Origin: Pseudomonas putida | GTDB lineage: Bacteria > Pseudomonadota > Gammaproteobacteria > Pseudomonadales > Pseudomonadaceae | Direction: 5' to 3' | Assembly (NCBI RefSeq): GCF_028682455.1 | Contig: NZ_JANHLD010000001.1 | Location: 1,364,001-1,428,000, forward strand | Length of the DNA: 64,000 nt | Shown here: one piece after another, positions 37,594 to 45,073 of the stretch | Position numbering within the stretch: position 1 is the first letter of the stretch | Layout: every line of letters starts with the position of its first letter | Made by a program: the position numbers and the translations under genes | Notes under the pieces: generated by a model | Told to the model about the DNA's origin: nothing | The model's database searches: none | Seen by the model: only the letters and a program-made list of their open reading frames with translations

Positions 37594-38646
37594 ATGAACA
37601 GACTTGAACGGATCAAAGGCTGTCTGCTGGGCGGTGCCGTCGGCGATGCGTTGGGCGCCCCGGTGGAGTTCCTCGAATGGCCTGCAATCGAAGCTAAATT
37701 CGGTCCACAAGGTATCGTTGATTTTGCCCCTGCTTTCGGTATCACCGGCGCCATCACCGACGACACGCAGATGATGCTTTTCACCGCAGAAGGCTTGCTG
37801 CGGGCTTATGTTCGCGGCAGTTCGCGAGGGATTTGCCACGTTCCCAGCATTATCCATCATGCGTTGCTGCGCTGGCTGATGACCCAGGATTACCCTGCGG
37901 CGACGCCTGTCAGCAGGGACGGGTGGCTGATCGAGCAACTGGCGCTCTGGTCTCGCCGCGCCCCTGGCACTACCTGCCTCGGTGCACTCAAGGCCAGTCC
38001 GCGGCTGGGCGCTGTTGCTGAGAACAACAGCAAAGGTTGTGGCGCCTTAATGCGCGTTGCGCCCTGCGCATTCTTTGCTAACGCCTTTGACTACGCTGCC
38101 CAGTCAGGGCGCCTGACCCACGGGCACCCTACGGGCTACCTGGCGGCTGGGCTGTTTGCCGATATTCTCCAGCGCATTGTCGATCGGCAAGACAGCCTGG
38201 AGCACGCAGTCACTCAAAGCTTGGCCAATTATGGGCAAAATCCCGGTATGGAAGAAACACGTAGTCTCATCGAGCGCGTGCTGTTCTTCTTTTACGAAGG
38301 CTACGAGCCCACCCCGCAACGCATCGGCGAACTCGGTGGCGGTTGGGTCGCCGAAGAAGCGTTGGCTATTGGCCTGTGGTGCGCCCTGGCGGCGCGCTCG
38401 TTCGAGGAGGGCGTGATTACGGCGGTGAATCACGGTGGCGACAGTGACAGCACTGGACTGATCGCCGGGCACCTGTTGGGGGCTCAGTATGGTGCTGCGG
38501 CAATTCCTGCGAGGTGGTTCGAACAATTGGAGTTACGCGAGGTGATCGTGCAAATTGCCGAGGATATTGAGCGCATTCCGCTTGAGTACTGTGGGTATGG
38601 CGGAGAGTTCGATCAACAGATCGAGCGGGTATATCCCGGTAATTGA
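37594..38646 (+). CDS. ADP-ribosylglycohydrolase family protein
   Basis: This 350-aa ARH/DraG-like hydrolase removes ADP-ribose from modified targets. Motifs: GCLLGGAVGDALGAPVEF (about residue 9-26), ITDDTQMMLF (Mg ligands, about 53-58) and NHGGDSDSTGLIAGHLLG (second Mg site, about 279-296). No ADP-ribosyltransferase lies beside it. With a WYL repressor and a membrane protein next to it, a role in counteracting phage-made ADP-ribosylation or regulating a defence effector is possible. Confidence 0.88.
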   Translation: MNRLERIKGCLLGGAVGDALGAPVEFLEWPAIEAKFGPQGIVDFAPAFGITGAITDDTQMMLFTAEGLLRAYVRGSSRGICHVPSIIHHALLRWLMTQDYPAATPVSRDGWLIEQLALWSRRAPGTTCLGALKASPRLGAVAENNSKGCGALMRVAPCAFFANAFDYAAQSGRLTHGHPTGYLAAGLFADILQRIVDRQDSLEHAVTQSLANYGQNPGMEETRSLIERVLFFFYEGYEPTPQRIGELGGGWVAEEALAIGLWCALAARSFEEGVITAVNHGGDSDSTGLIAGHLLGAQYGAAAIPARWFEQLELREVIVQIAEDIERIPLEYCGYGGEFDQQIERVYPGN

Positions 38647-38857
38647 GAGGGTTGATGCGAGGACTTCTCGGTTACACAGGAAGCCTTATCTTTAGGTGAC
38701 GTCATCGAGTTGTTCGTACCTTCATCGGAGGTTTGGCCCTGTCTTCGGTCAGTGGCTCAATGTGATAACTTTCCGATGCTGACATGACCTGTTCAGCTTC
38801 GCGCGGAGGCAGTTTATGCATGAGTTATTGTCATCAACGTATTGGTAGACGCCTTGC

Positions 38858-39169
38858 TTACGTTTTGATCGTAAGAAGGACGGCTTGCTCTTCTTGCGTC
38901 TGTAAAATCACGCAGACCTGCAGATTCAGAGTGACGTACTCGTCCCAGGTGTATTGCTGGGCGTAGCGCATGGTGTATTGTCGATCCACCCTGCAGATGT
39001 TCGGGCGCTCTGCATAAATGGTGCAGCGCTTGCGAAGTGCATCGTAATGCATGCAAGTACCGTCGCCACGATCCAGAAATTGGGTTTCGGCAGCCAGATG
39101 AACGTGCTGGCAGCACAAGCCGCATTGGGTACAGGGGAAGGCGGAGGGTGGCGTGGTATGGCTGGACAT
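38858..39169 (-). CDS. YkgJ-family cysteine cluster protein
   Basis: This 103-aa protein has the YkgJ metal-binding pattern: FPCTQCGLCCQHVHL near residue 11-25 and GTCMHYDALRKRCTIYAERPNICR near 37-60, eight cysteines in the usual spacing for a Zn or Fe-S site. Family function is unclear. It is the last gene on the minus-strand cluster started by the second WYL regulator, though a hairpin separates it from the gene upstream. Confidence 0.82.
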   Translation of the reverse strand: MSSHTTPPSAFPCTQCGLCCQHVHLAAETQFLDRGDGTCMHYDALRKRCTIYAERPNICRVDRQYTMRYAQQYTWDEYVTLNLQVCVILQTQEEQAVLLTIKT

Positions 39170-39225
39170 ATAAAAGTATCACCGCCTTGAAGCGGTGCCG
39201 GTTGCGACTGGGACATTTGAGGAAG

Positions 39226-39245
39226 GCCCGCGCGGGGGCGCGGGC
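39226..39245 (-). terminator. Short GC hairpin after the glycine-rich membrane gene
   Basis: GCCCGCG/CGCGGGC around a six-base loop follows the 342-aa gene. No T-tract follows on the minus strand, so termination may be weak. Confidence 0.35.
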
Positions 39246-39251
39246 ACTGTT

Positions 39252-40280
39252 CTATGCTGAGGGCGCGTCCAGGCCCGCTTTCTGTCCGCTAGCCACAGCT
39301 GCGACGTCTTGGATGCGCTTCTCCGTTGCCAGAACCAGATTGCCGTCTTGATCCAGGATCGCAGTGTCGATCATGGCCTTGAGTAACTGAGCAAACTTGA
39401 CCGAGCGGAAAACGACCTCCTTGCTTTCATCCGAGAAGGTCCGGTAATCCACGCCATTATTCTCGATGACTTTCTTCAACTCGCTCACGGTGCGGCGCAG
39501 TTGCGAGCTGATCTTGGAGAACGTGGCGTTCGCCAGGGAGGTAACCTGCTCAATGGCCCGCAGCTTACCGGTCATCAGCTCGGCTTGATCGTGAATGGTG
39601 CGGGCCTGTTCCTGGTTGCTGCGGGCAGTGTTCAGGGCTTCTTCGCCCTTGTTACCCAGAACGTGGCCGAAGATGGCCAACGCCGGTCCAGCGACGATGC
39701 CACCCAGCACCATCATGCCCCCGGCCATACCGTAGCCACCGGCTGCCAACGAACCGCCGCCCAACCAGGCAAGCGTGGCGTTGGTGGCTGCCACGCCGCC
39801 GAGCGAGGAGATGGCCGTACCCGTGCTGGCGGTGGCCAGCAGCATTGTGCCGTTGTAGGCACCAAAGGCCAGCGCTGCACCACCGCCCATGCCTGCGCCT
39901 AGACCGAGACCCGCGTCCTTGAGCGCCTGGTAGTCCTGCCGCAGACCAGTAAGGGTTTTGTTGGAAAAATCGCCAGCGTTCAGTTTATCCAGCTCTGGAC
40001 TCTGACTGAGTTCGATATTTTTCAGGCGCTCGAAGGTTTCGATAAATTCGGCAACCACCCCGTTGAACGCGCGCAGCTTACGCTGGCCATAATCCTCCAG
40101 TATGGCGTTAGTGGCCTTGCGTTGCTCTTCAACCTTTCGATTGGCGCTGTCGACCATGGAGCGTGCATCGTTATTGATGTCTTTGGCGTTGCTGTGGTCT
40201 ATCGCACCGCTGACGCCCTTGGCCGCACCATATATACCGGCAGCGGCTGCAACAGCACCAATGATCAGAGGAATGGGCAT
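39252..40280 (-). CDS. Glycine-rich membrane protein with coiled coils (candidate effector)
   Basis: This 342-aa protein has an N-terminal membrane segment (PLIIGAVAAAAGIYGAAKG), a coiled coil (about residue 30-115), a large glycine/alanine-rich hydrophobic region with zipper-like spacing (LGLGAGMGGGAALAFGAY through MAGGMMVLGGIVAGPALAIFG, about 120-215) and a second coil (about 215-300). Such architecture is seen in membrane-perturbing effectors and dynamin-associated proteins. It starts 11 bp after the TerB-like fragment, consistent with one ancestral operon. Confidence 0.75.
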   Translation of the reverse strand: MPIPLIIGAVAAAAGIYGAAKGVSGAIDHSNAKDINNDARSMVDSANRKVEEQRKATNAILEDYGQRKLRAFNGVVAEFIETFERLKNIELSQSPELDKLNAGDFSNKTLTGLRQDYQALKDAGLGLGAGMGGGAALAFGAYNGTMLLATASTGTAISSLGGVAATNATLAWLGGGSLAAGGYGMAGGMMVLGGIVAGPALAIFGHVLGNKGEEALNTARSNQEQARTIHDQAELMTGKLRAIEQVTSLANATFSKISSQLRRTVSELKKVIENNGVDYRTFSDESKEVVFRSVKFAQLLKAMIDTAILDQDGNLVLATEKRIQDVAAVASGQKAGLDAPSA

Positions 40281-40290
40281 GATCGTTTCC

Positions 40291-40536
40291 TTACTCGAGA
40301 ATAATCGAAATGGTTTTGCTGACTTCCTGATTCAGCGTTTCTGCACGCTCCAAGAGATCATCGAAAATGAAGTCTTCCAATTGATGGTGAAGCTGAAACT
40401 CCTTGAGGAGTGCCCATTCAACGCTGGTGATCGTGCCGTCGCGAAGGGCGACCAATAGCAGCTCGAACAGGATTACCTTGGGCGCGGTCGGCAGCTCAAA
40501 TTTCTTGTCCTTGAGTAATTCTTTCAGGGTATTCAT
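40291..40536 (-). pseudogene. C-terminal fragment of TerB-like gene split by ISL3 element
   Basis: The 81-codon ORF reads MNTLKELLKDKKFELPTAPK then ILFELLLVALRDGTITSVEWALLKEF, a helical pattern resembling the TerB/tellurite-resistance fold. Its first three codons (Met-Asn-Thr) come from the end of the insertion sequence; native sequence starts at LKELL. The 5' part is at 43042-43458 in the same frame. It may still be expressed as a truncated product because the element supplies a start codon. Confidence 0.78.
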
Positions 40537-40551
40537 AAAAGCCTGTTGATG
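40527..40551. repeat. Left terminal inverted repeat of the ISL3 element
   Basis: Reads GGGTATTCATAAAAG then CC and TGTTGATG inward. Its complement contains an ATG used by the downstream gene fragment (minus strand). Confidence 0.85.
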
Positions 40552-40561
40552 CAGGAGCTTC

Positions 40562-41932
40562 CTAACCCTCAGCCGAAGGCATCGGGTTGATGTTGATGGG
40601 AGGCTCCAGCAGGAACTCCAGCAGAGGACGAATGGGCGCCCCCATGTCGCGCATAGAGGGCGCCCGCCCTGCAAGGTTGGCATCTGTCGGGAGGCCGTAG
40701 CCCATAGTGAATGGCGATTCCCGGCGGGGCTTTTCCTTGCGCTTCATCTTGTGCTCGACCGAGAACAGAATCTTGGCGCGGAACATCTCGAAGGACATGC
40801 TGCGCGTGAGCCTATTCAGGTCTTTCATTTGCCGGTTCATCGATTCGGTGAAGGCATTGGTGTTGCGCTGCCCGTTACCGAAGTAGGCGAAGATTTCCGC
40901 CTCCCAATTGCTCATTGCTGTGGTCAGTGGTGCCCACTGCGGACGCTCCTCCGGCGTTAGGCTGGAATGCCAGCGCCGGTATTCTTCTTTGGCGTCAGAC
41001 TCATTTTCCAAATTCCAGATGTTCAGGAACTCCTCCTTGAGACGGTAGGCCGCGCCCAGCTCCGGGAATTGGTTGAGCCAGGTATCGACCACCATCCTGT
41101 TCATCGGGTTCAGGTCGTGCTCGCGCATTAGCATCAGCTTTCGGTCGCCCTTGAGCGCCCTGCGGCGATGCTGTGACAGCCCGGCCTTCAGGCTTTTCCT
41201 GATCTTCTCCATGGCTTCATTGGCCATGCGCTGAATGTGGAACTTGTCCACCACGATGGTGGCCTGTGGCATCAGTGCCTTTGTCACCTCGCGGTAGGGG
41301 TTCCACATGTCCATGCACACAATCTCAATGTCCTTGCGGTCTTTGAGACGCGACAGGTAGGCCGTCACCTGTGGCTTGGTGCGTGATTCCAGCAGGTCGA
41401 TGATGGTCTCCTCCTCGATGTTGGTAAGCACGCAGCGATAGGTGCGCTGCAGGTACAGCTCATCAATGCCCAGCACGCGGGGTGCGGTAGGCTTGTAGCG
41501 GTCTTTCTGCGCCTCGAAGTGGTCGCGGAACAAGGTACGGATGACCGACTCATTCACACCCACTTCACGGCCCACGTCACTATTGGTGCGGCCCACCGTG
41601 GCCTTGATGATGTAGTCGGCCAGCCGCCGGGTCATCCGGTTGCTCTCGGCCATCTCCGGCAGCGCCGGGCTGAACGTGGTGTTGCAGGCCCGGCACATGA
41701 AGCGGCGGCGAACCAGCCAGAGCGTGACCCACCGCCCGTGCAGCGGCAGGTCACGGAACTTCACCTGCTTCTTGCCGAATCTGACCACCTCGCCGCACGT
41801 CCCGCAGTTAGGGCAAACCTCGGGGTCGGGATATTCCACCTGGAAGCTGTATTCGTTCTCTTCCTCATGGAAGCCCACTACCGTAGCTTTGAGCGGGTGC
41901 AAAAGCGTTTGCGGGATGGCCAGATCACTCAC
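40562..41932 (-). CDS. ISL3-family transposase
   Basis: This 456-aa transposase has an N-terminal zinc ribbon (PEVCPNCGTCGEVVRFG and RRFMCRACNTTFSP), an HTH (about residue 100-130) and the DDE_Tnp_ISL3 core: GIDELYLQRTYRCVLTN, VCMDMWNPYREVTKALMPQA, VVDKFHIQRMANEAMEKIR and a late FTESMNRQMKDLNRL (catalytic Glu). All parts are intact, so it may be active. Its ATG overlaps the Bro-N stop by 4 bp. Confidence 0.94.
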   Translation of the reverse strand: MSDLAIPQTLLHPLKATVVGFHEEENEYSFQVEYPDPEVCPNCGTCGEVVRFGKKQVKFRDLPLHGRWVTLWLVRRRFMCRACNTTFSPALPEMAESNRMTRRLADYIIKATVGRTNSDVGREVGVNESVIRTLFRDHFEAQKDRYKPTAPRVLGIDELYLQRTYRCVLTNIEEETIIDLLESRTKPQVTAYLSRLKDRKDIEIVCMDMWNPYREVTKALMPQATIVVDKFHIQRMANEAMEKIRKSLKAGLSQHRRRALKGDRKLMLMREHDLNPMNRMVVDTWLNQFPELGAAYRLKEEFLNIWNLENESDAKEEYRRWHSSLTPEERPQWAPLTTAMSNWEAEIFAYFGNGQRNTNAFTESMNRQMKDLNRLTRSMSFEMFRAKILFSVEHKMKRKEKPRRESPFTMGYGLPTDANLAGRAPSMRDMGAPIRPLLEFLLEPPININPMPSAEG

Positions 41933-42705
41933 GCCAGTTTCCTCGAAGAGTCGCGGCGCAAGCGCTCGCTAAAAGCGCCAAGATGGCAGGCTACGCGCTT
42001 GTTCAGCGCATCCAACATGTCAGGCAGTCGCTCCATCGGGACATGCTGGGCAATGTCGAAGTAGTCATCCTTGGCAAAGCTCACAACAGATGCATCACCA
42101 GGAATCAGGCGGCAGTTCATTTGACCGATGGAATTGAAGGACACCAACATGCGCTGACTCATCAGCGCATGGGCCAAGATGGCCTGGAGTACTTCGGTCT
42201 GCACGCCATCAATGTGGTGGCGTGTTTTGCCTGCCTTGATCGCCTCGTAGTAGGCATTGAGGTAGTCGTCGGCTACCTCACGCATAACTTTCATGGACGG
42301 GGCGTCTGTCACGTCCAAAGCGGGCGCGGCTTCGAATTTCTGGTAACCCCCTGTCTTACGGATGGCTGGAAGAACTTCGTGGGTGATCCACCGCTTGAAC
42401 CGCTTGGCCTCTTCCTTGCGGCTGGTCAGAATCAGGCTGTACAGGCCCGATTCGCTGACGATCATCACTTCCTGTGAGCCTCCAGGGGTGTAAACATTAC
42501 TTACACCCTTTTCGTCATCATCCAGCCTTGACACTGCCATCCGTGGGTTGGTGTGTGCAAGTGCCGCGCACACATCAGCGGCAACAAACCAGATTTCGCC
42601 ATCACGGTTGACCGTGCGAACTGGCAAGTGGTCAAAGTTGAAGGTCTGGTGCGGGGTGTCGTCAGTAGCGACGCCCTGAGGGAGCAGATTGGATTGAGCA
42701 GCCAC
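41929..42705 (-). CDS. Bro-N domain antirepressor-like protein in the insertion sequence
   Basis: The 258-aa protein has an N-terminal Bro-N domain (PVRTVNRDGEIWFVAADVCAALAHTNPRMAVSRLDDDEKGV then MIVSESGLYSLILTSRKEEAKRFKRWITHEVLPAIRKTG), typical of phage antirepressors. The C-terminal half is an uncharacterised helical region. It lies inside the element's inverted repeats and is coupled to the transposase, so it is a passenger or regulator of the element. Confidence 0.88.
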   Translation of the reverse strand: MAAQSNLLPQGVATDDTPHQTFNFDHLPVRTVNRDGEIWFVAADVCAALAHTNPRMAVSRLDDDEKGVSNVYTPGGSQEVMIVSESGLYSLILTSRKEEAKRFKRWITHEVLPAIRKTGGYQKFEAAPALDVTDAPSMKVMREVADDYLNAYYEAIKAGKTRHHIDGVQTEVLQAILAHALMSQRMLVSFNSIGQMNCRLIPGDASVVSFAKDDYFDIAQHVPMERLPDMLDALNKRVACHLGAFSERLRRDSSRKLA

Positions 42706-42886
42706 GATGGCCTCCTAGAGATCGTTCAATTTCGCCTCCTGTTCAGAGAGGCGGCCGGGCGCTTGAACACCGCTCTAGGACGGCCCGCAGATTTCCCCCG
42801 AAGGGTCTTGTATAGCTGCGCGCCACCCGGCCATAAGCATGCATTGTCCCGCATTGGAAGGCAGCGCAAAACCTACGGACGTGAAA

Positions 42887-42914
42887 AAGCCGCTTTGACT
42901 TTCGGGAGCGGCTT
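42887..42914 (-). terminator. Rho-independent terminator inside the insertion sequence
   Basis: AAGCCGCT/AGCGGCTT forms an eight-base-pair stem; on the minus strand it is followed by CTTTTTCAC. It faces transcripts entering the element from the WYL-led operon and would make the insertion polar on the downstream genes. Confidence 0.7.
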
Positions 42915-43028
42915 CCGCCTAGAGAGGTGTGTTCAGCACCTGAGATGAACTCTAACGCCTTGCCCCATGACTGTCAACATCTTTTCTCGAAATCAAAAAG
43001 CAGTTGTAGCAACGGAGAGTCGGGAGAC

Positions 43029-43053
43029 CATCAACAACCTTTTATGAATACCC
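43029..43053. repeat. Right terminal inverted repeat of the ISL3 element
   Basis: Complement of the left end with two mismatches. On the minus strand its first bases add Gly-Tyr-Ser and a TAA stop to the interrupted gene. Confidence 0.85.
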
Positions 43054-43458
43054 TTTCAGAACGGTCGTGGCAGCTTGCACCCGGGTTTCAGGCCTTTCCG
43101 CTTTGGAAACTGGATACTTTTTGAGGGCTTCGATGAGTTGTGCCGCCACATCATCGGACGGCTTTCCCCCAAACATGAAAGCAGCGGGGGAAGAACGTCC
43201 AAACATGCTACTGGAGGTGGAAGCACTTCCAAACATGCTAGTGGAGAGCGATGGGCGTGTGATGGACTGCTCAAGCTCAGCGATCATTTCGCGCTCTTTT
43301 TCGCCTTCTTGAATGGAAAGCGCACTGAGATCGGTGCTGGAGGTAAATTCATCTGATGTCTTTCCGTCCCACAACAGCGGCTTGTCAGCTAGGGCCAACA
43401 GTTTTGCGAGATCAAGTAGGTGTTTTTGGTCCGGTTCGGACAAGAGTTTGAGCAGCAT
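43042..43458 (-). pseudogene. N-terminal part of TerB-like gene split by ISL3 element
   Basis: The 138-codon ORF starts MLLKLLSEPDQKHLLDLAKL with ALADKPLLWDGK, a TerB-like first helix pair, then a low-complexity SMFG-rich middle (three copies of MFG) and a second helix region ending TTVLK. The last three codons and stop come from the element's end. Joined to 40291-40526 it gives one 211-aa protein. Found 49 bp after the 521-aa membrane protein gene. Confidence 0.78.
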
Positions 43459-43507
43459 GCAGGTATCGTCCTTTATCCAGGGGTATCTTCAGGGCAAGTA
43501 AGGTTGA

Positions 43508-45073
43508 TTACAGCATCAGAGGGCTGTCGGAACTCATGAAGTCGTCGAGTTCCTCAATAGATTGGAATTGCAGTTGTTTGCCCAGCAAGGTGGCGTATTG
43601 ATTGACAGCGGCTGCCAAGGCATCAACGTTGCCGCTGCCGGCGGCATCCACAATGGCAAACAAACGTTGAGTTTCTTGCTGCAATTGGGGGATTTCACGA
43701 TGCGTGAAGTCATCCAGTTGAGCTTGTTCTTCAGCAATCTGGTCGCGGGCGGCGGCCTCGATGGCACGGATGCGCGCCAGTTGCTGACGGGAAAGCTCGA
43801 CGCCGCGGGCGGCATCCAATGCGCTTTGGTAGAAAAGCGAAGATAGGGTGTAGCCGATCATCCCACCAATAGCAGCACCGACAAAGGGCACAGGAATCGC
43901 CAATTGTCCGAGTGCAGCCATCATGCTGCTGGAAAGCATGCCGGCGCCTTTCTCACCCACTTCACTCAGCAATTGCGCCTCGCTGATCTCGCCTGTGACG
44001 TAACGTTTGACCGAGCTGCCCAGTGACAGGCAGATGTTGATCGCCAACGCCGGAGCGTTGGTGCCGGCGAGCGTGCGCAAGGTTTGGTTGCTTGATTGCT
44101 GCATGCCACCTTTGAGCGCGGAGCCAGCGAAAGCTGTGGTGTATCCAAGGGCACCGGCTTTAACTGTGTCGAGGGCCAAATCTTGGGCAGCTTCACCCAA
44201 TTGCTTTTTGTCTTGGGCGACGTTGAACGCATTGGTCAGCAGTGAAATAACGCCACCGATAACCGCGCCGTACTTTGCGCCCTCCATACCGGCCCGGTGG
44301 CTGGTACGGGCAATATCTTTCATCGTCTCGCGCAGCGGCTTTTCGGCGTAGTCGATGGCCTGCTCGGTCGTGATGCCAAGGTCAACGATGTCTTCTTTAG
44401 CAAGCTTGTCGAACCTGTCGGCGCGCTCGCGGAATTTTTCGGCGAGCTCCGGTTTTCCTTTTTGCTCTGCCTTCAGTGCGTGTTTTCTTAAATTTTCCGC
44501 ACGATTGCGGCAGTAAGTTTTTGCGTCTTCGACCTGTTCGCTGGGCAGTTCCAGCTTCTTGCCGAAATACTTGTTGTACTTGTGATCCTCATGGCTCACC
44601 TGGTTGGCAACCTTGTTTCCGCTGGCCTCCAACTTGGTCTGAGCTTCGTAAATGATCTTGCCGTTTTCATCCACGCGGACGCGATCCACCGCTTCGCGGT
44701 ACTTGGAATCGGTCTCAATGCCGTAATGCTTCAAATCATCGCTGCGAATCGTTCGCTCAGACGATTTGTTGATGATGGCTTCGGCATTGTCACGACTGGT
44801 GCCCGCCACTTCGCCCGTCCAACCCGCTCGTTGTTTGACGCCGGTTTTTTCCTGGCTGATGCCTTTCAGGCCCTTGCTGAGAATTTTGCCGGCTTCGTTG
44901 TCGATACCAGTGTAGGCTTTGATGAACTCGGCATTGGCACTGCCATAGCGGCTGACAATTTCACTCGTAGAAAGCGCTGTCGCGGTGCGGGCGATATCCC
45001 GTTCAATTTCGTCTCTGCTATTGTTTTGCACACTCGCGGTAGAAGCAGGCGCAAAGGTATCTTGGGACTTCAT
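43508..45073 (-). CDS. 521-aa membrane protein with soluble N-domain (candidate defence component)
   Basis: Residues 1-255 are soluble and charged, with a segment GWTGEVAGTSRDNAEAIINK followed by RVRVDENGKIIYEAQTKLEA (about residue 84-150) that resembles nuclease-like or toxin-like domains of other mobile-element proteins, unproven. Two glycine-rich hydrophobic regions follow: GAKYGAVIGGVISLLTNAF (about 265-285) and VPFVGAAIGGMIGYTLSSLFY (about 393-415), then a C-terminal coiled coil. ATG 45073 overlaps the WYL stop. No named family recognised. Confidence 0.75.
   Translation of the reverse strand: MKSQDTFAPASTASVQNNSRDEIERDIARTATALSTSEIVSRYGSANAEFIKAYTGIDNEAGKILSKGLKGISQEKTGVKQRAGWTGEVAGTSRDNAEAIINKSSERTIRSDDLKHYGIETDSKYREAVDRVRVDENGKIIYEAQTKLEASGNKVANQVSHEDHKYNKYFGKKLELPSEQVEDAKTYCRNRAENLRKHALKAEQKGKPELAEKFRERADRFDKLAKEDIVDLGITTEQAIDYAEKPLRETMKDIARTSHRAGMEGAKYGAVIGGVISLLTNAFNVAQDKKQLGEAAQDLALDTVKAGALGYTTAFAGSALKGGMQQSSNQTLRTLAGTNAPALAINICLSLGSSVKRYVTGEISEAQLLSEVGEKGAGMLSSSMMAALGQLAIPVPFVGAAIGGMIGYTLSSLFYQSALDAARGVELSRQQLARIRAIEAAARDQIAEEQAQLDDFTHREIPQLQQETQRLFAIVDAAGSGNVDALAAAVNQYATLLGKQLQFQSIEELDDFMSSDSPLML

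Larger units (their letters stand above)
40527..43053. mobile_element. ISL3-family insertion sequence with Bro-N passenger
   Basis: The element is 2527 bp with 25-bp terminal inverted repeats (23 of 25 match) starting GGGTATTCATAAAAG. TTTCA is duplicated directly on both sides (40522-40526 and 43054-43058). It carries an ISL3 transposase and a translationally coupled Bro-N protein. ISL3 elements usually make 8-bp duplications, so the 5-bp repeat is short for the family, but it restores the host frame exactly. Confidence 0.85.

Noticed and set aside
38647-38857. Possible gene between the ADP-ribosylglycohydrolase and the YkgJ gene
   Set aside because: Frames are short and interrupted; composition is non-coding and no ribosome site was found.
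42706-43041. Possible small gene between Bro-N and the right end of the insertion sequence
   Set aside because: Only short frames without ribosome sites; the region holds a terminator and the element's end.
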